A DNA stretch of 64,000 nt from Sinohyriopsis cumingii (taxonomy: Eukaryota > Mollusca > Bivalvia > Unionida > Unionidae): NCBI GenBank assembly GCA_028554795.2, contig JAPYKE020000037.1, positions 1,408,501 through 1,472,500 on the forward strand, written 5' to 3'. The notes beneath the pieces are model-generated. The model was not told where the DNA came from. It was given only the letters and a program-made list of their open reading frames with translations, and searched no databases. Below are positions 1 to 14,960 of the stretch, in pieces. The position numbers and the translations under genes were made by a program. How positions within the stretch are numbered: the first letter of the stretch is position 1; every line of letters starts with the position of its first letter.

Positions 1-48
1 TCTATCTATCTATCTGCACACATATATATTTACACACACACAAACATA

Positions 49-1236
<1,188 letters not shown>

Positions 1237-1279
<43 letters not shown>

Positions 1280-2256
1280 TACTTTATTTAATAATGTATG
1301 TCACAGGCCTATATTACAAAATACAATACAAGTTAGTATAATGCGCGCCATGGTGTAAAGAAGTTAAATATGGCGCTCATCATGATTATACATATACAAT
1401 TTCCTACCATCAGTGCATAATATTATAAAAATGTTTATACCTCTAAGTATATTATTCACTATTCGCGTGAGTTGTCAAAGATTGTGAATGACCAAATGCC
1501 GAATTGATTTTGTAAGAAAGATTTCTTAAAATTAATATATTAGCATGACTCATAAAGAATAAAATTTTGACGATGGATAGACATAATAAACGTCATTCAA
1601 GTATTTGTTTCTTAAGTGGTCATAAGGTGAAGAAACACAACCAAAATGGGATTCATCTTCTACCACAAAAACATTATTTATTCAAAATAATTCACTACAT
1701 CAATCATTTCTCGCAATTCTGCTACGTCCACTCGTATCTGTGTTCAGCGTATGCGCTTAGCACCTAAATGTATCATGAAACGTCCATAGAAATTATGATA
1801 ATCAACATGAGAGGTCTTTGTCAGGTTCTAGTTCGGTTTTATACATTCTATAATACAAGCATTTATATGAATAGGTAATATCAAATTCCTAGTTTCTTTA
1901 ATTCTTTGCAAAAATAGTAAGAAAAATTATATTTCGTCCACAACATCTTCATTTTGCAAGACGTACCCAAAACCGAAGCGCAGTAACATGTCTTTCACTT
2001 TGGTATCCCTGTTGACACGGTTCGTTTCATCTCATCTTTTCAACATTAAAAAATATTGGTGTGAGTAAGGAGTTGAAGGCATTCTTAAAACGTTCAATCA
2101 GTATTTAATACATCGTAAAAAATACAAAGTGGGTATCTTCCGTACTCCCCTAGCACAACTGCGGTCTTTGTAGTTTTGGGAACACATATATACTGTATGC
2201 AAAAGCTGCATTGCAAAATGTCAATAACACTACTAAATTCATATCCACAAATATGA
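1237..2256 (-). pseudogene. LINE-B copy 1, 3' part (reverse transcriptase C-terminus, 3' UTR, ATT tail)
   Basis: Minus-strand non-LTR retrotransposon remnant. Reading down from 2256 it codes a GEYGRYPLC-like segment, then a VVEDESHFGC-like C-terminal knuckle near 1660, then a 3' UTR ending in AATAAAGTATATT and an (ATT)n tail at 1237-1280. The second copy at 21.3-22.7 kb gives matching segments in the same order (GECGSHPLC; VEDEFHFVCVCPAYDH) and also ends in (ATT)n, which sets the 3' boundary. Several stops and frameshifts make it inactive. It continues on the other side of LINE-A at 3963-5555. The clade is probably CR1/Jockey-like, but I cannot place it precisely. Confidence 0.8.
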
Positions 2257-3962
2257 TCCAATTCCAACATCACTGCTGCATGGGGGCTTAGATCCAGTAT
2301 TGCCTTCACTAACTGATGGTATTAATACCTCTCTCTCATCCGGAGAATTCCCATCATTTTTCAAAACTGCCATTGTAAAACCTCTGCTAAAGAAACCAAC
2401 ACTAGACCATAACGATTTAAAGAACTACGCCAAATTTATCTCCCATTCATATCAAAAATATTAGAAAAGGTTGTTCTATCCCAGCTTGTATCTCATCTAA
2501 ATTCAAACAGTCTTTTTAGCAATGTACAATCTGATAAATCCCTTGCCACAGTACTGAAACTACTCTTCTAAAAGTAGTTAATGACATTCTCTCTGCTTTG
2601 GATAGCGGAAAGATTACAGTCCTCACCCTCCTTGATTTGTCTGCAGCATTTGACACAATAGACCATGATATATTACTTCACCGTCTCCAGCATGTATTTG
2701 ACATTCATGACACAGCCTTACTGTGGTTCAAGTCCTACTTGGTCAACAAGACACAAATTATATCTGCAAATGAAATAAACTCCAGCCCAGTTGATCTATG
2801 TTATTGTGTTCCACAGGGGTCTGCTCTTGGACCTGTTCTCTTCATTCTGTACACTCAGTCTCAAGTGTCATAGATCATCATTCAGTGTCTCACCAGTTGT
2901 ACGCTGATGACACCCAAATATACAAATCTAGCCACCCAACTGAAGTTGATGCTACCATCCAAGGTGCAGAGAGGTGCATTTCTGATGTGAAGTCATGGAT
3001 GACATGTAACAAGCTGCAGATGAATGATGATACAACTGAGGCCATTCTGATAACAACACAAAGACTTTGTCATTCATATCCTTTACCTCAAACAATAAAT
3101 ATCAGCAACACCAACATTAAATTCACACAATCAGTACGAAACCTAGGTGTTACTCTGGACAGTACTCTCACATTGCACCAACATGTCATGAACATATGCA
3201 AGGCTGCATATCTTGAGCTGAGATGCATCAGCTCAATTCGCAAATATCTTTCAGTTGATGCCACTAAAACACTTGTGTGTTCATTAGTACTTTCAAGACT
3301 GGACTATTGTAACTCAATTCTGTCTGGTTCATCTCAATATCTCCTCCAGAAACTTCAAAAAGTTAGAAACACAGTTGCTCGGATCATACTTAGAGTACCA
3401 CAATCAGAGCACACCTCCCCGCTGATCTGTACCCTACACTGGTTATCCATTCGATCAAGAATCAAACACAAATCTTGTTCTCTGTGCTACGTTTCACTGT
3501 CAGACTCTAGTCCAACATACCTATCCGACCTCACCCATGTGTACACACCAGCAAGATACTTGCGCTCCTCTTCTGACAGTCGTATACTCATTACTCCCAC
3601 TATGAAAACAAAGTCAAATAGACAGCGTTGTTTGGCATACCAGGGCCCAGCAATGTGGAATTAATTGCCCACTGAACTTAGACACTAAGACACAGTGATC
3701 ACATTCAAGAGGGCTCTCAAAAGTCACTTATTTCGACTGCAAGAACAAACTTAAAGACCTAATAATGTTTCCTACCTTAAATATTCTCAGCATCTTTTTT
3801 AATGTTTTCTAATTTTTTGGTGTTTGTTTTTGTAATAATATCATTATATGTTTTTTATCTTACAGTGTTGTCTAGTGTTGTAAAGTCCTCATTATTATTA
3901 TTATTATTATTAATATTATTATTATTATTATTATCATTAATATTATTATTATATATGACCCT
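2257..3962 (+). pseudogene. LINE-A: 5'-truncated non-LTR retrotransposon, reverse transcriptase with one frameshift
   Basis: Plus-strand reverse transcriptase of the CR1/L2/Jockey group. The protein runs from DPIPTSLL at about 2257 through FFKTAIVKPLLKKPT, the palm motif LLDLSAAFDTIDHDILLHRL (about 2630-2690), VPQGSALGPVLF (about 2810) and the catalytic YADDTQIY (about 2900), to FKRALKSHLFRLQEQT near 3750. A frameshift lies near 2860-2873, where the frame ending in a stop is replaced by the frame carrying YADD. Further stops lie near 2460-2580 and at 3661. A 3' UTR of about 150 bp leads into an ATT-rich tail at 3889-3955, a usual CR1-like end. It is 5'-truncated and sits inside LINE-B. Confidence 0.88.
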
Positions 3963-5555
3963 TAGCAAGCAATTGGTTTTATTACCGAATCAAAACTTTT
4001 AAAAGTATCCTCTACATTGAAACAGCCAAATCGTTTACGATAATTCAAAATCCTTAAAGTTGCTTATTTTCCTGAGCCACTAGATTTCGTCAAAATCAAA
4101 TATGGGTAGAAAAATAGATCCATGTACTTGTAATAAGGCATACACTCACTACGACTTTCTTTGAAACAACATATTTAGTTTCGATTGAGATATCCTCCAT
4201 TTCTGAAAACAATGATTTTACTTTTATCGGGATTGATCATCATAACAGTTTTATCACAGAAACGTTCGATAACATTTATTTGGTTCTGAAGTAGTTTTTC
4301 TATATGGGCACAATTAGCAGCATTAGTAATGCAAAAATATCATCGCTATCTTCTGAGATAAATTCAATTATGTTGCATTAGATATTCAGCTGTGTAATTA
4401 AATCATTTATAAAAACGGAAAACATGTTTAGTGCCTAAAACGTAACCTTGCCTTGTACGTAATGTACATTTGAAGTAAGTAGTTAAATCATTTGGTACCA
4501 GGACACAACTTTTCAGATTTCTATACCTATATATAACAATGTTTTTTTTTTAACATTCATATCCTTGCATATTATTGACGACCTATTGTGCAACATGCTG
4601 TATTATGTCAAAAACTTTTTATAACCGACAAAAAGGCTATGACGTGTACATTTTCTTTTGGATATGTATTTCTGAGTTAAAGCATGAATAAAAATGATTC
4701 TATCGCAAGCGGAGTTCTCATTCCTAATCCCTGCTAGTGCTTCTTCTATTAGACCATTGTCTTCCGCCCAAGTGTATATACGATTATTCAATATGTCAGT
4801 AAAGATCTTGCATAAAGTATCTGTAAATGTCTGGATGGCTCTAGCCAAAGCACCTATATATAAAGACAGGTAATGGTCTTCTCCCACTGTTTAGGAAAAT
4901 AGCTTGATTGAAAGATTTTGTTGAATAGCGCAATAAGGTATTGTAAGATCGTTTCATTTGTGCACTGTTAAAAACGAGTAGGTATCATATCAGGTCCAGT
5001 TTTTATTTTTTTATTTTGAGTAAACTTCTCATAATTTCATTATTAGCTTTTCAGTTATTTTATTCCATCACGAAACATAATTCTCTTAGTCTTGCCTAGA
5101 CTGACTAGCAGAAAATTTGCCATCGATGTATAAATCTGTCCCAGTATCGGTAGCTTTCGAAAGCATTTGCAAGTGATCATACTGATTGTTAGGTGGCATA
5201 CTCTAAAATCTGAATATCACTATCCTATTTTTCTTTTATCATTTGGGCTAAATCATTAGCGCCAAAAACAAAAGATTTAAAACATTGCGTAGCCTTGTAC
5301 CTGTAATTCATTTTACAGTATATGCCTTTACCTTTTCTACCTATTTTGCACGAAACAGATATATATATAAAATTATTAGTGAATATTATGAAATGAACGT
5401 TATATACATAACTTTTATCACTAACAGGATAAAAGAATTTGCGAATGTGATGTTTCCAGGTGTCGTTGTTGATGATGTTATCTATATACGTATCACACAT
5501 ATCTAAGCCTGATGTAATCATGTTCATTAACGCTTGAATGTAAATCGGGAACTTT
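3963..5555 (-). pseudogene. LINE-B copy 1, 5' part (reverse transcriptase N-terminal half)
   Basis: Minus strand from about 5555 down to the LINE-A insertion point. Recognisable segments in order are a linker with TYIDNIINNDTWKHHIRKF (about 5480), GPDMIP (about 5000), ILNNRIYTWAEDNGLIEEAL with the usual downstream AGxRxxxSxxD region (about 4790-4730), HALTQKYISKRK (about 4670) and FCDKTVMMINPDKSKI (about 4240). It carries many stops and frameshifts. The last LINE-B bases before LINE-A (near 3965-3980) match the 21.66-kb copy up to the ATAAAACCA(G/A)TTGCTT motif. The 5' limit near 5555 is where Gypsy reverse-transcriptase residues take over. Confidence 0.78.
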
Positions 5556-6055
5556 TAATATTAAACGGCATCTGGAGTTACGAATGCGGAAATTTCATTT
5601 GCTCTTTCCGTTACGAAAATATCCCAGAATCTTTTCAAGGTGAAACGTTTTGAAATTTTGTTTTATTTCTACGTTTGACAATGGAGTCATCGATTCATGA
5701 AATTGGAAATGAATCTGTTTTGTGTATGACATCTTTCTAAAGCCACTTGACTTTCAGGGTGAGAGGAAGTTGATTTAAACTATTTCGATAAATAAGTTAT
5801 GCATAACGTACTGGAATGTACCAGACATAAAATTTGACAATTGGTCGTATTTGACAAATATTAAAAAACTTTATCAGAGCTTTACTATTGTTTCAGTTTT
5901 AATATCCCCCCAAAACTTGTGGACGTATACATTATGCTCAACAAGGAATTGTTAAATGACTTTGTATCGGTTAAGGTACCTAAGGAATCTACCATGATTC
6001 TGCTAAATGGTCCCTCAAATATGTTGAAGACGAGCCTTAGGTATCTTCTGATTGG
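5556..6055 (-). pseudogene. Ty3/Gypsy fragment, integrase then reverse transcriptase (Gmr1-like order), minus strand
   Basis: Reading down the minus strand, an integrase core segment (PFSRIMVDSLGTLTDTK, about 6012-5960) is followed by the integrase catalytic-Glu region SPESQVALERCH (about 5762-5727). Reverse-transcriptase segments follow (TDSFPIS, then IDDSIVK near 5700-5670, and ERANEISAFVTPD at about 5606-5568). Integrase thus lies upstream of reverse transcriptase, the reverse of canonical Gypsy and typical of the Gmr1-like clade. Stops and internal deletions show it is a relic. It abuts the plus-strand fragment head to head. Confidence 0.72.
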
Positions 6056-6059
6056 ATTG

Positions 6060-8720
6060 TCCTTCCATGTGACAAGTGTGACAAGATTGGGCATGTCCAA
6101 ATCCAGTCTGGCTAAACGTTTAGGAATCAAGCTTCTCATGAGATCGGAAATCCTTAACTTACCTTACCTGCACTTATAATAACAAGAAAGGGAACACTAT
6201 TTATGAAAGCTACCGGTGCGCATTAGGCAAGTAAATAAAGACGGACCTATTCCAAATGCTCTTATTTCTACGACGCCAAACTTACACACATTTGTTGGGT
6301 CAATTAAACCCCAGTCTGATTTTAGTATGGAGTACTATAAATAATTTATGTCGAAAATTTCTTTTTCACTTATTGGTGATTCTGCAAAGCATATCGATAT
6401 TCAAATTTTAAGGGACACAGGAGCTTAACAGAGGATTTCATTATCAGGTACATTTCCTTTTTCTGACAAGTCTTCTTCCATTGGAATTATTCTTATAAAG
6501 GGAATATAGTGCGGCTTTGTTAATGTCCTTCTCCACTCAGAGAATTTGTTATCAGAATGAGTCTCAGGACTCGTGACTGTGGAAACATTGTTTATGTGCC
6601 TATCGAAAGTATTCATATCTCACATCAAATCGCCTAACTGGATACAAGGATGCAGTTAATCCACCTTTAACTGGCAAGCCTTGTTGGGATCAAAATACTG
6701 AACGTTTTGAAAATAAAGTCCCCGATGTATGCACTGTTTTTGCAGTTAGTAGAGTTATGGCACAAAGAGCTTTTGAGAAGAGGGTTGATTGGGAAATTAT
6801 TCCTTTACCTGACACAGTTATTGTTCAGTCTCTTATGAGGTCAATTTTGCTGCTCGTATTGGTCAAGCAAGAGGTATTGATCTCAATTATCCTCTTTTTA
6901 CTACTCATTCTATTTATTATAATCAGGGTGACAAGAGACAATCACTCATTGTCGAACATTAACGAAGTCCTGAGATCTCCTATTGTTTTAGAATGTTATT
7001 AGAGAAAACTAAGCCGCGCTTTGCTAGATTTTGAAAAATAGGGTCAGTGTGAGAAAATGGAGACCATCTAAGTTACTAGCTGCTGTCGAGTGGTCAGCGA
7101 GCTATCAAATTGTTGTTCCTAGGTTATATCGACAGTAAATTCTTAGTCTACCCAGTATACCCCCTTCGCTGGTTATTTAGAAGTAAATAAGACTTATCAC
7201 AAAATCTTTAATTATTTTTACCAGCTGAAAGTTAATGTGTTTCTAAATACTGAAGATTCGTCCACTTGCCAAATGAAGAAAAAAATATGCATACGGTTCA
7301 TTGGCCTGCGATTCCTGCATTTGATGAACCAATTAGCAGAATAATGGTAGTCCAGTTGCGCAACTACCTTGGTAGCAGGTAAAGCCGTGATCTGGGGCCC
7401 AGCAGTGTTGGGGGCCCAGCCCAACCAGGAAAAATTAAAATATTTAAGTGACAGTAAGGGGAGCGCGGTACAAACGTTTGTTATGGTGTTATGGGGCCCT
7501 TGGTGAGGTTTCCAGAGAAAATTCCTTTAAGGAATATTAAACTTTAAGCATAGTAAAAACTGTGATGCAAAGTCTTTTTACACTTGTCTTCTTTCCAATC
7601 TGATCAAGGATCAAATTTCTATTCTGCAATTTTCGACACAATTATGCATGAATTAGGCATAAAACTGTTTAAATATTCTGTGGCTTTTGAAAGATGTCAT
7701 CAGACTTTGAAGAATATGATTCGGTCATATTCTATTGGTAGCGGAAATGATTTAGATGAGGGTGATCATTTGCTGTTTTTTACCGTTGCGGAATCAGTTC
7801 AAGAATAATTAGGTTTAGTTACTTTTGAAATGGTTATGGATACGAGGGTAGTGAACCACTGAATTTAGTAAAAGAAAAACTTCTTCCAAATGAAGATTTC
7901 AAGATTGATCTTCTTTACTATGTATCTGATGTTATACATGAATTGTCAAATGCTCGAGAAGTAGCAAGAACTATTCGTCACTTTACTTACATATGAAACC
8001 AAAGTATGAAATGAGTTTTGAGCCTGGTGATATTATTCTGGCACTCCTGCTCATACCGCAAAATCCTCTTCATGTTAAGCAATTAGGTCATTATAGAATT
8101 GAGAATAACCTGTAAATATATTAAGGAATATTTTGCTGTGATATCCCCATTAATACTTCAATACATTTAGTTGTACCTGTCCAACACAAAGAAGATGTAA
8201 TGGATGGAATGTAATTTGACTATAGTGATTTTGGTATAACCAGTCTGATGAATTCAGAAATATTAAACAATCTGGACAACCGAAATGAAATATTGAACTA
8301 AATCAACTATTATGTGAATATGGTTATGAACACTTGCTTGCTGATATTTATATACAAACAAATCAAATCAGTCATGATGTAGAGATTGTGGTTTCAATAT
8401 CCTTACAGGATGAATCCTCGCAGAAATTCAATATTTGTGAGGGACTGGTTTCCTCGAACCAAGTTAAAGTACCTGGAGCTAACCATGTATTCTTGTACTT
8501 ACACCAGATAATAGGTTCCGCACTTGTACGGACTGCCAAAAGGTTAGCAATGTCATGAAAACATGTTATTTTCCAATGTCAAAAATAGACGACTGCATTG
8601 ACGAAAGTAGAAAATGCAAAATATGTCAGCAGGTTTGACGTTTTAAAAATATTCCACTCATGGAAAGACCAAAAGGAATTATGGCATCTGTAACTCCAGT
8701 TGAACTTTTGTAACATCATA
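6060..8720 (+). pseudogene. Ty3/Gypsy (Gmr1-like) relic: zinc knuckle, protease, integrase, start of reverse transcriptase
   Basis: Degraded plus-strand retrotransposon. Segments in order are a Gag-type zinc knuckle (CDKCDKIGHVQ, about 6066-6100, last Cys lost), the aspartic protease motif ILRDTGA (6405-6425), and a linker (about 6640-6800). Next come the integrase start (WPAIPAFDEPISRIMVV, about 7300-7355), the core motif SDQGSNF (about 7600-7620) and the segment ERCHQTLKNMIRSY (about 7690-7730). After that is the pre-RT segment VPVQHKEDVMDG (about 8175-8210) with HDVE and HPYRMNP-like residues (about 8370-8420). Last are reverse-transcriptase starts (FPMSKIDDCID, about 8575; PLMERPKGIMASVTP, about 8655-8695). 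Protease, integrase, RT order marks the Gmr1-like clade. No LTR was identified. Many stops; non-functional. Confidence 0.8.
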
Positions 8721-9876
<1,156 letters not shown>

Positions 9877-9881
9877 GATAT

Positions 9882-9948
<67 letters not shown>

Positions 9949-9995
9949 TATAGATATATAAATAGATAGATAGATAGATAGACAGACGGACAGAC
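9877..9995. repeat. (TAGA)n/(CAGA)n microsatellite
   Basis: Tetranucleotide TAGA tract, about 65 bp pure, then interrupted TAGA and CAGA units. Confidence 0.95.
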
Positions 9996-11360
9996 AGAAT
10001 ACAAACTGTTGATCAACCTCAACGTTGACGTGAATAATGGCTTTTTTTACTTCCTATCAAAGTTGTTCACTTAACTGAAAAGTACGTGCTACATTTCGTC
10101 GAGTACAAAAGAGCGCAGACAAATGGTTAACCAGAACTGCATGCGGAAACAAGAACATTTTCAAAATCACGTGTGCTTTGTCATGTTGTGCGGGATAATG
10201 GGTTGTGGCATCAGCGTTTCCCACCACCTGTTGCCTGCTGAAACGGATAGGCTGGCCAAATTGGCACGCGCCTTTTCTACGTGCTATGTATACTGACATG
10301 CTAGAAAGATTGTCACTCGGCTCCGGTGTGCCCTTCCAAGCCAAACATGAAAATCGAATTAGAGAACATCAACGGCTTGGTTGTCTACGAACGCTTTTGT
10401 AACGAGATTGATGTTAGGAAAAACTCGGACAAGCTTAAGAAGCATAGCAAAAATCAAGGACTAAATACTAAATACAAGTATAGTGTCAATAGTTGCTTCC
10501 AGTGAATCCGAGGTTGTGTATGGCACCCCAACATGTGAGCGTTTGATGATTAAAAGGAACGCACAGTTGACTGCATCACACAATGCAGCTAAACTGATCG
10601 CTGTTTTGAACAGTTTTGTTTGACAAGTCCTTAGGACGTAACCAGGAAGGATATATCGTCTAAATGAGAGATTCTGGTGTGCATTTGGGATATCCCGGGT
10701 TCTCAACCCTAAGTGCTTACTAGATGCTGGTGCCGGAATAATAAAGCCAGTTTCATGCAAACGTAGGCATGGCGGCTGGCGACTTTGAGAACGCACATGA
10801 ATTGTTAAAAAGTACCAGTCGTTGCTAGGATACGCTATAAGAAAGCCAGATTACGTTGTTGCGGGTAGCGTTACATATTTCCAACTGGCATGGAGGTTAC
10901 GGTCAGCCCCTGTGACGGGTGTAACAACAAGCTTCTTGAAGCGGACAAAACCATGGCGATAGGCAGCAGTATTCATATTAATTTGATAAGGTTACACCCA
11001 CACGTGCAAAGCACACCTCGTCTCTAATATGAGCCAACAGAGAATGAAGAGGTAGTTCTGGAGTCGCAAGCAGCAAGAGCACCTACATCAAACCAGCGTC
11101 AAAGAAAAGATTCGTAGAGAACGAAACGAATACAATGGCGTTAGTCGTGGTCGGTATCGTGGTGAGGATTGCAACCAGCTGGTTTCTGTGCTAAGTGCCA
11201 AGTGCTCCTTCCTCGAGTGAGAACGAAGACATGTTCAGCACGTGATAACCATTTTTATGTCAAGCACTTCGCAGTTCACGCCCACCTAACAATGGCATTG
11301 CCAGCAGTAATCAGCAAAAACAAACGATTGAACAAACAATTCCGAGAAGACTAGCAATCG
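9996..11360. other. Less AT-rich tract with coding-like but broken frames
   Basis: This stretch is visibly richer in G and C than its surroundings. It holds short open frames on both strands, for example a plus-strand frame around 10490-10625 (coding SEVVYGTPTCERLMIKRNAQ) closed by a TGA. I recognise no protein family. It may be an old coding insertion or mobile-element relic, or only a compositional patch. A protein search of the six frames would decide. Confidence 0.3.
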
Positions 11361-14300
11361 TTTATCTGCCAGTATTTGTAACATCCCTGCAAGCTGCTTC
11401 AGTCGAATCTCTGCCCATTTATGTGCGCTGCTGGGGTCTGGTTTATGTGCCAGAGCTGTAAATAGGATTGTTTCGCTTCCTCTTTTGACATCGTTTACAA
11501 TACTGCTAATGATAAAACATAGCTTGGTGAAAGAGTGTTCTTAGCTTTTTCTGAGGTTTTCATGTTTTATTTTCTCAATAACCTCTCACAAAGCAGTAAT
11601 ATGAAAGCTTAGTAATCCTTATAACGCATTGACTTCATGACAAAGGCGTTCTAATTCCCTATTCATTGCTTGTAGTTGTTCACTTTCTGTTTCATCTTGG
11701 GACTGTTCTATGGCCTGTTTCAGCGCGACATAAAGCGTTAATTTCTCACAAGATTAATACAACTTCCTTATTGACAAAGCATCAGAGGCGATTCGCCTCC
11801 AATACGCTCACTTTTTGCACAGATATTAATTCCATCTGGTTGATTCTTGTGTTAAAACATAATGTAAAACTAATCAGTTGTAACAAGTACGGCGTCAGTA
11901 AGAACACTTGTACCATGTTGATAATGTTAATCCAAACGTAGCAAACATGGAATCCCATAGGTCAGTGTATTGTGGCTGGGAAATGATGTTCCCGAGTGGT
12001 GTCTTGTCATAAAGAACAGTTGAAAAAACATTTAAAATATTATAACAAATAAGGGATATGTTTTTATCATTATAAACTGGAGTTGGAATATGGACCACTT
12101 CCTCTTACAAGTATGTTTATACATATTAGCAATAGCCACACGTGTCGCTTATGTATCTGGAACATTGGCGCATGTCATTTGATGTTTTCTGTTTCTCTGA
12201 GATACTCCTACAGTACAGACATTCCAAATAATACTAAAATCTGACGTAGGGATGGTTTTAGCCAAAAATGAAATTAATCGATTTTATACATATATATTGC
12301 GAGATGTATGTATCATACATTTTTGGTTATATTAACCTTCAAGATGTCGATTTCAGTAATTTAAACCATGGTACAAAATAAGTAAACAATTATATAATTC
12401 TTAAGACTGTCAGAAACCAAATATTGACTAGTTTATAAATAAATAAAACTGTTGATATTTTATAGCCTCTCTAACGACATCAAGTTATACGTTATTTATG
12501 AAACGACAAATTCTTCAAGAGCTGGATATGTATTACAAACAAATAGGAGTAAGTTATTTCCGGAACAAGATATAAATAAAACGTTCAAGCAATATATCAA
12601 CATGAATATACATCAAGTTTATAAATTGAACATTTAATTCTCGAAATACCCTAAAACCGTACAAAGCTTATCATAGGAATACATAATTTATAACATTCTG
12701 TAATAAATTATATCCTTAATAATATATTAATTAGAAGTTTGATTTACATTTCATACCATGTTAATGTGAGAAATCAAGGCAAACAAAAATGTAAACATAG
12801 CAATATATTTCGCCTGTGTAACCAAATACCTTATAACTTTAAAATATTAAAATCCAGAAATAAATTAGTACACTGGATATGAGTCTATTTTCAACTTTCA
12901 AGACATATGGAAAACAATGATGTAAGACAAGCATATGTTTTCACTAATATTTTGTTTCGTGTTGCTATCTTAGAAGCTGCAATACGTTTTGAATATATTA
13001 AGTGTAATGTGCCGATATGTAGTTGTTAATCAAAAGGGTCAGCGGGAACAAAACAAGAACAAATGGACTTTTCTCATATTTTTGAGCTATCGTTGTTAGT
13101 CTTTCTTATTCAAGGGCATATGCAAAGAATAATAAGCTTATTTTTGGTTTGATTTATTTCAAGTAATGGATAAGATAGCTATGTTTCCTTTTTGAGTTGA
13201 ATACATTTTTAAAATTGTTTTCATTTAATATATTATCAGTTGAACTTGCTTTATCATTTTTGGTCTTTCTTAACAACTTCTAATCTTTCTTCATCTGTAT
13301 CTTGGTCATTCAAACAAGACTTAATGGGCAAAATCCTTCGCGTGAACCGTTTCTGTGATTACCCAATCATCAGTATATGTGTTAGCTGTGCTTATTGTTT
13401 TAAAATATTCAAAACATTCTTGTAATGCGATATATTAAACCCGTCTTTTCATGCCGACATTATTTTTAATATTCAGTTTTTCTTTGGAACTTTTGACCTT
13501 ATGTCCCATATCAACGTGTTAACCTAGGCCATAACTATAATTCCTTCTTGTGCAACATATCAGAGTATTTTCCTTTGCAACGATATTTTAACCGAAAGTG
13601 ATGATTTGCAAGTGTTTTGTAATAGCCGCTTTCGGTAACAGTTAACTCACTTCAATCGCTCTCTTGTATCGATTTTTACTACATTCGGTAGGTATCAAGC
13701 CGTTGTAAAAGAATATAACCGCTATCGTCACTAATGGTATCACGGTATTATTTGATTTTTCATTAGACCTCAATGCCAATGTTTCGTAAAATATATGTAC
13801 TTTCTTTCCTAACTCAGGATACCAGTCACACACAGTCATAGAGAACAATGTTAGATTTTCAATTTCCCAAGGATAGAAACAGGTATTCCATTACATTTAA
13901 GAGACCTAATTCTTGATCTAAATAAGGGTATGAGTTACATAGTCACAGAAGCAGCATTGTCAATGACGTGAATCACATATTTAAATATTCGTAAAAAATA
14001 CAAAATATAACCTATACATGAATTAACATAATATCAATAGTTGCAAAGAGGCTCAACATCATTGAGCTTGACAGTAGCGTCAACCATTACTTAATGCACC
14101 AATCATAGCTTGTTTTGTTGTTTATGCTGTTGTTTATGCTGAATACAATTATACCTACATCTTAAGCTCCACTCCCCTGGGAGTGTCCAGTTGATACCAT
14201 TATACCTATAGCCAACCTTAATTTATTTTTCAATAAATGTATACAGCTCGGGTACAGTTCAGGTAAGAAGTGTACTCAGTCTCGCTTGTCAAAAGATTGT

Positions 14301-14560
14301 TTCAGGCATTACTCAACTGTTGGAAATTTAGTGTTGCTTTGCCATAGATACACAAAATTAGCTTCTCCTACATTACCAGACTTGATCCTTGTAGTGTAGA
14401 ATGCATGGTTAGATGGCCAAAACATAACAAAAGATTAATGTACTTTAATTATTTATATATTGAATGAGCTCACAAAAAGGGCAAAGTTACAATTTTTTAT
14501 AGACTTCAGCCGGTTTTGGACTTTTGACAGCTTCTAATTGTAGAAATATTGTTTGTAGGA
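11361..14560. other. Anonymous AT-rich intergenic sequence
   Basis: About 3.2 kb with only short random ORFs (under 95 codons). No RNA gene, promoter or dispersed repeat recognised. Confidence 0.5.
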
Positions 14561-14624
14561 AGCTATGTACACCACCTGAAAATATTCTGAAATATATTAT
14601 TGGCTACAATATTGGCTACGATAT

Positions 14625-14960
14625 TCCTTTTAGTGGAACCGTTGTACCTTGGGGTAAGAAACACGTGAAGGTTTCTGTCGACAGTTAAATGGTGAAGGCC
14701 GGGGAAATAAATCCATATCCTCTCACATATAATGCGAATAGACGTTTTGTGAATGAACACTACCCACATGTGGTAGCAAATCCTGACGATGTTGTATAAT
14801 GTTTACACTGTAATCCACATCATGGTGTGCTTCTTGTGGAATGTCCCTATCGTTTTTGGGACACGCATCCATTTGAAATGGCAAAAGGAAAGAATCTATG
14901 AATTAGTGTAATCTTACCTAAGCTTAATACATTTTGGTACAGTGCTGCACTAAAATAAAT
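14625..14960 (+). pseudogene. YqaJ-type exonuclease domain relic, copy 1
   Basis: A plus-strand frame from 14752 reads NEHYPHVVANPDDVV, a stop, CLHCNPHHGVLLVECPY and RFWDTHPFEMAKG. This resembles the YqaJ viral-recombinase/exonuclease core, in which an (A/S)PD motif precedes a small CxxC segment and an L(L)ExKCPY motif followed by aromatic residues. The in-frame TAA between VV and CLHC, and the shortened ExK motif, make it non-functional. A homologous relic lies at 42.1-42.4 kb on the minus strand; DNA similarity extends upstream to about 14625. The family call rests on motif resemblance only. Confidence 0.5.

Noticed and set aside
1567..1767. 66-aa plus-strand ORF similar to the minus-strand ORF at 22144-22365
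   Set aside because: Both are antisense shadows of the LINE-B C-terminal region, which explains their similarity.
9877..9995. CRISPR-like array in tetranucleotide repeats
   Set aside because: Simple TAGA microsatellite with no unique spacers, in a eukaryotic genome.
9996..11360. Horizontally acquired gene in the GC-richer tract
   Set aside because: No long intact frame and no recognised protein; composition alone does not support transfer.
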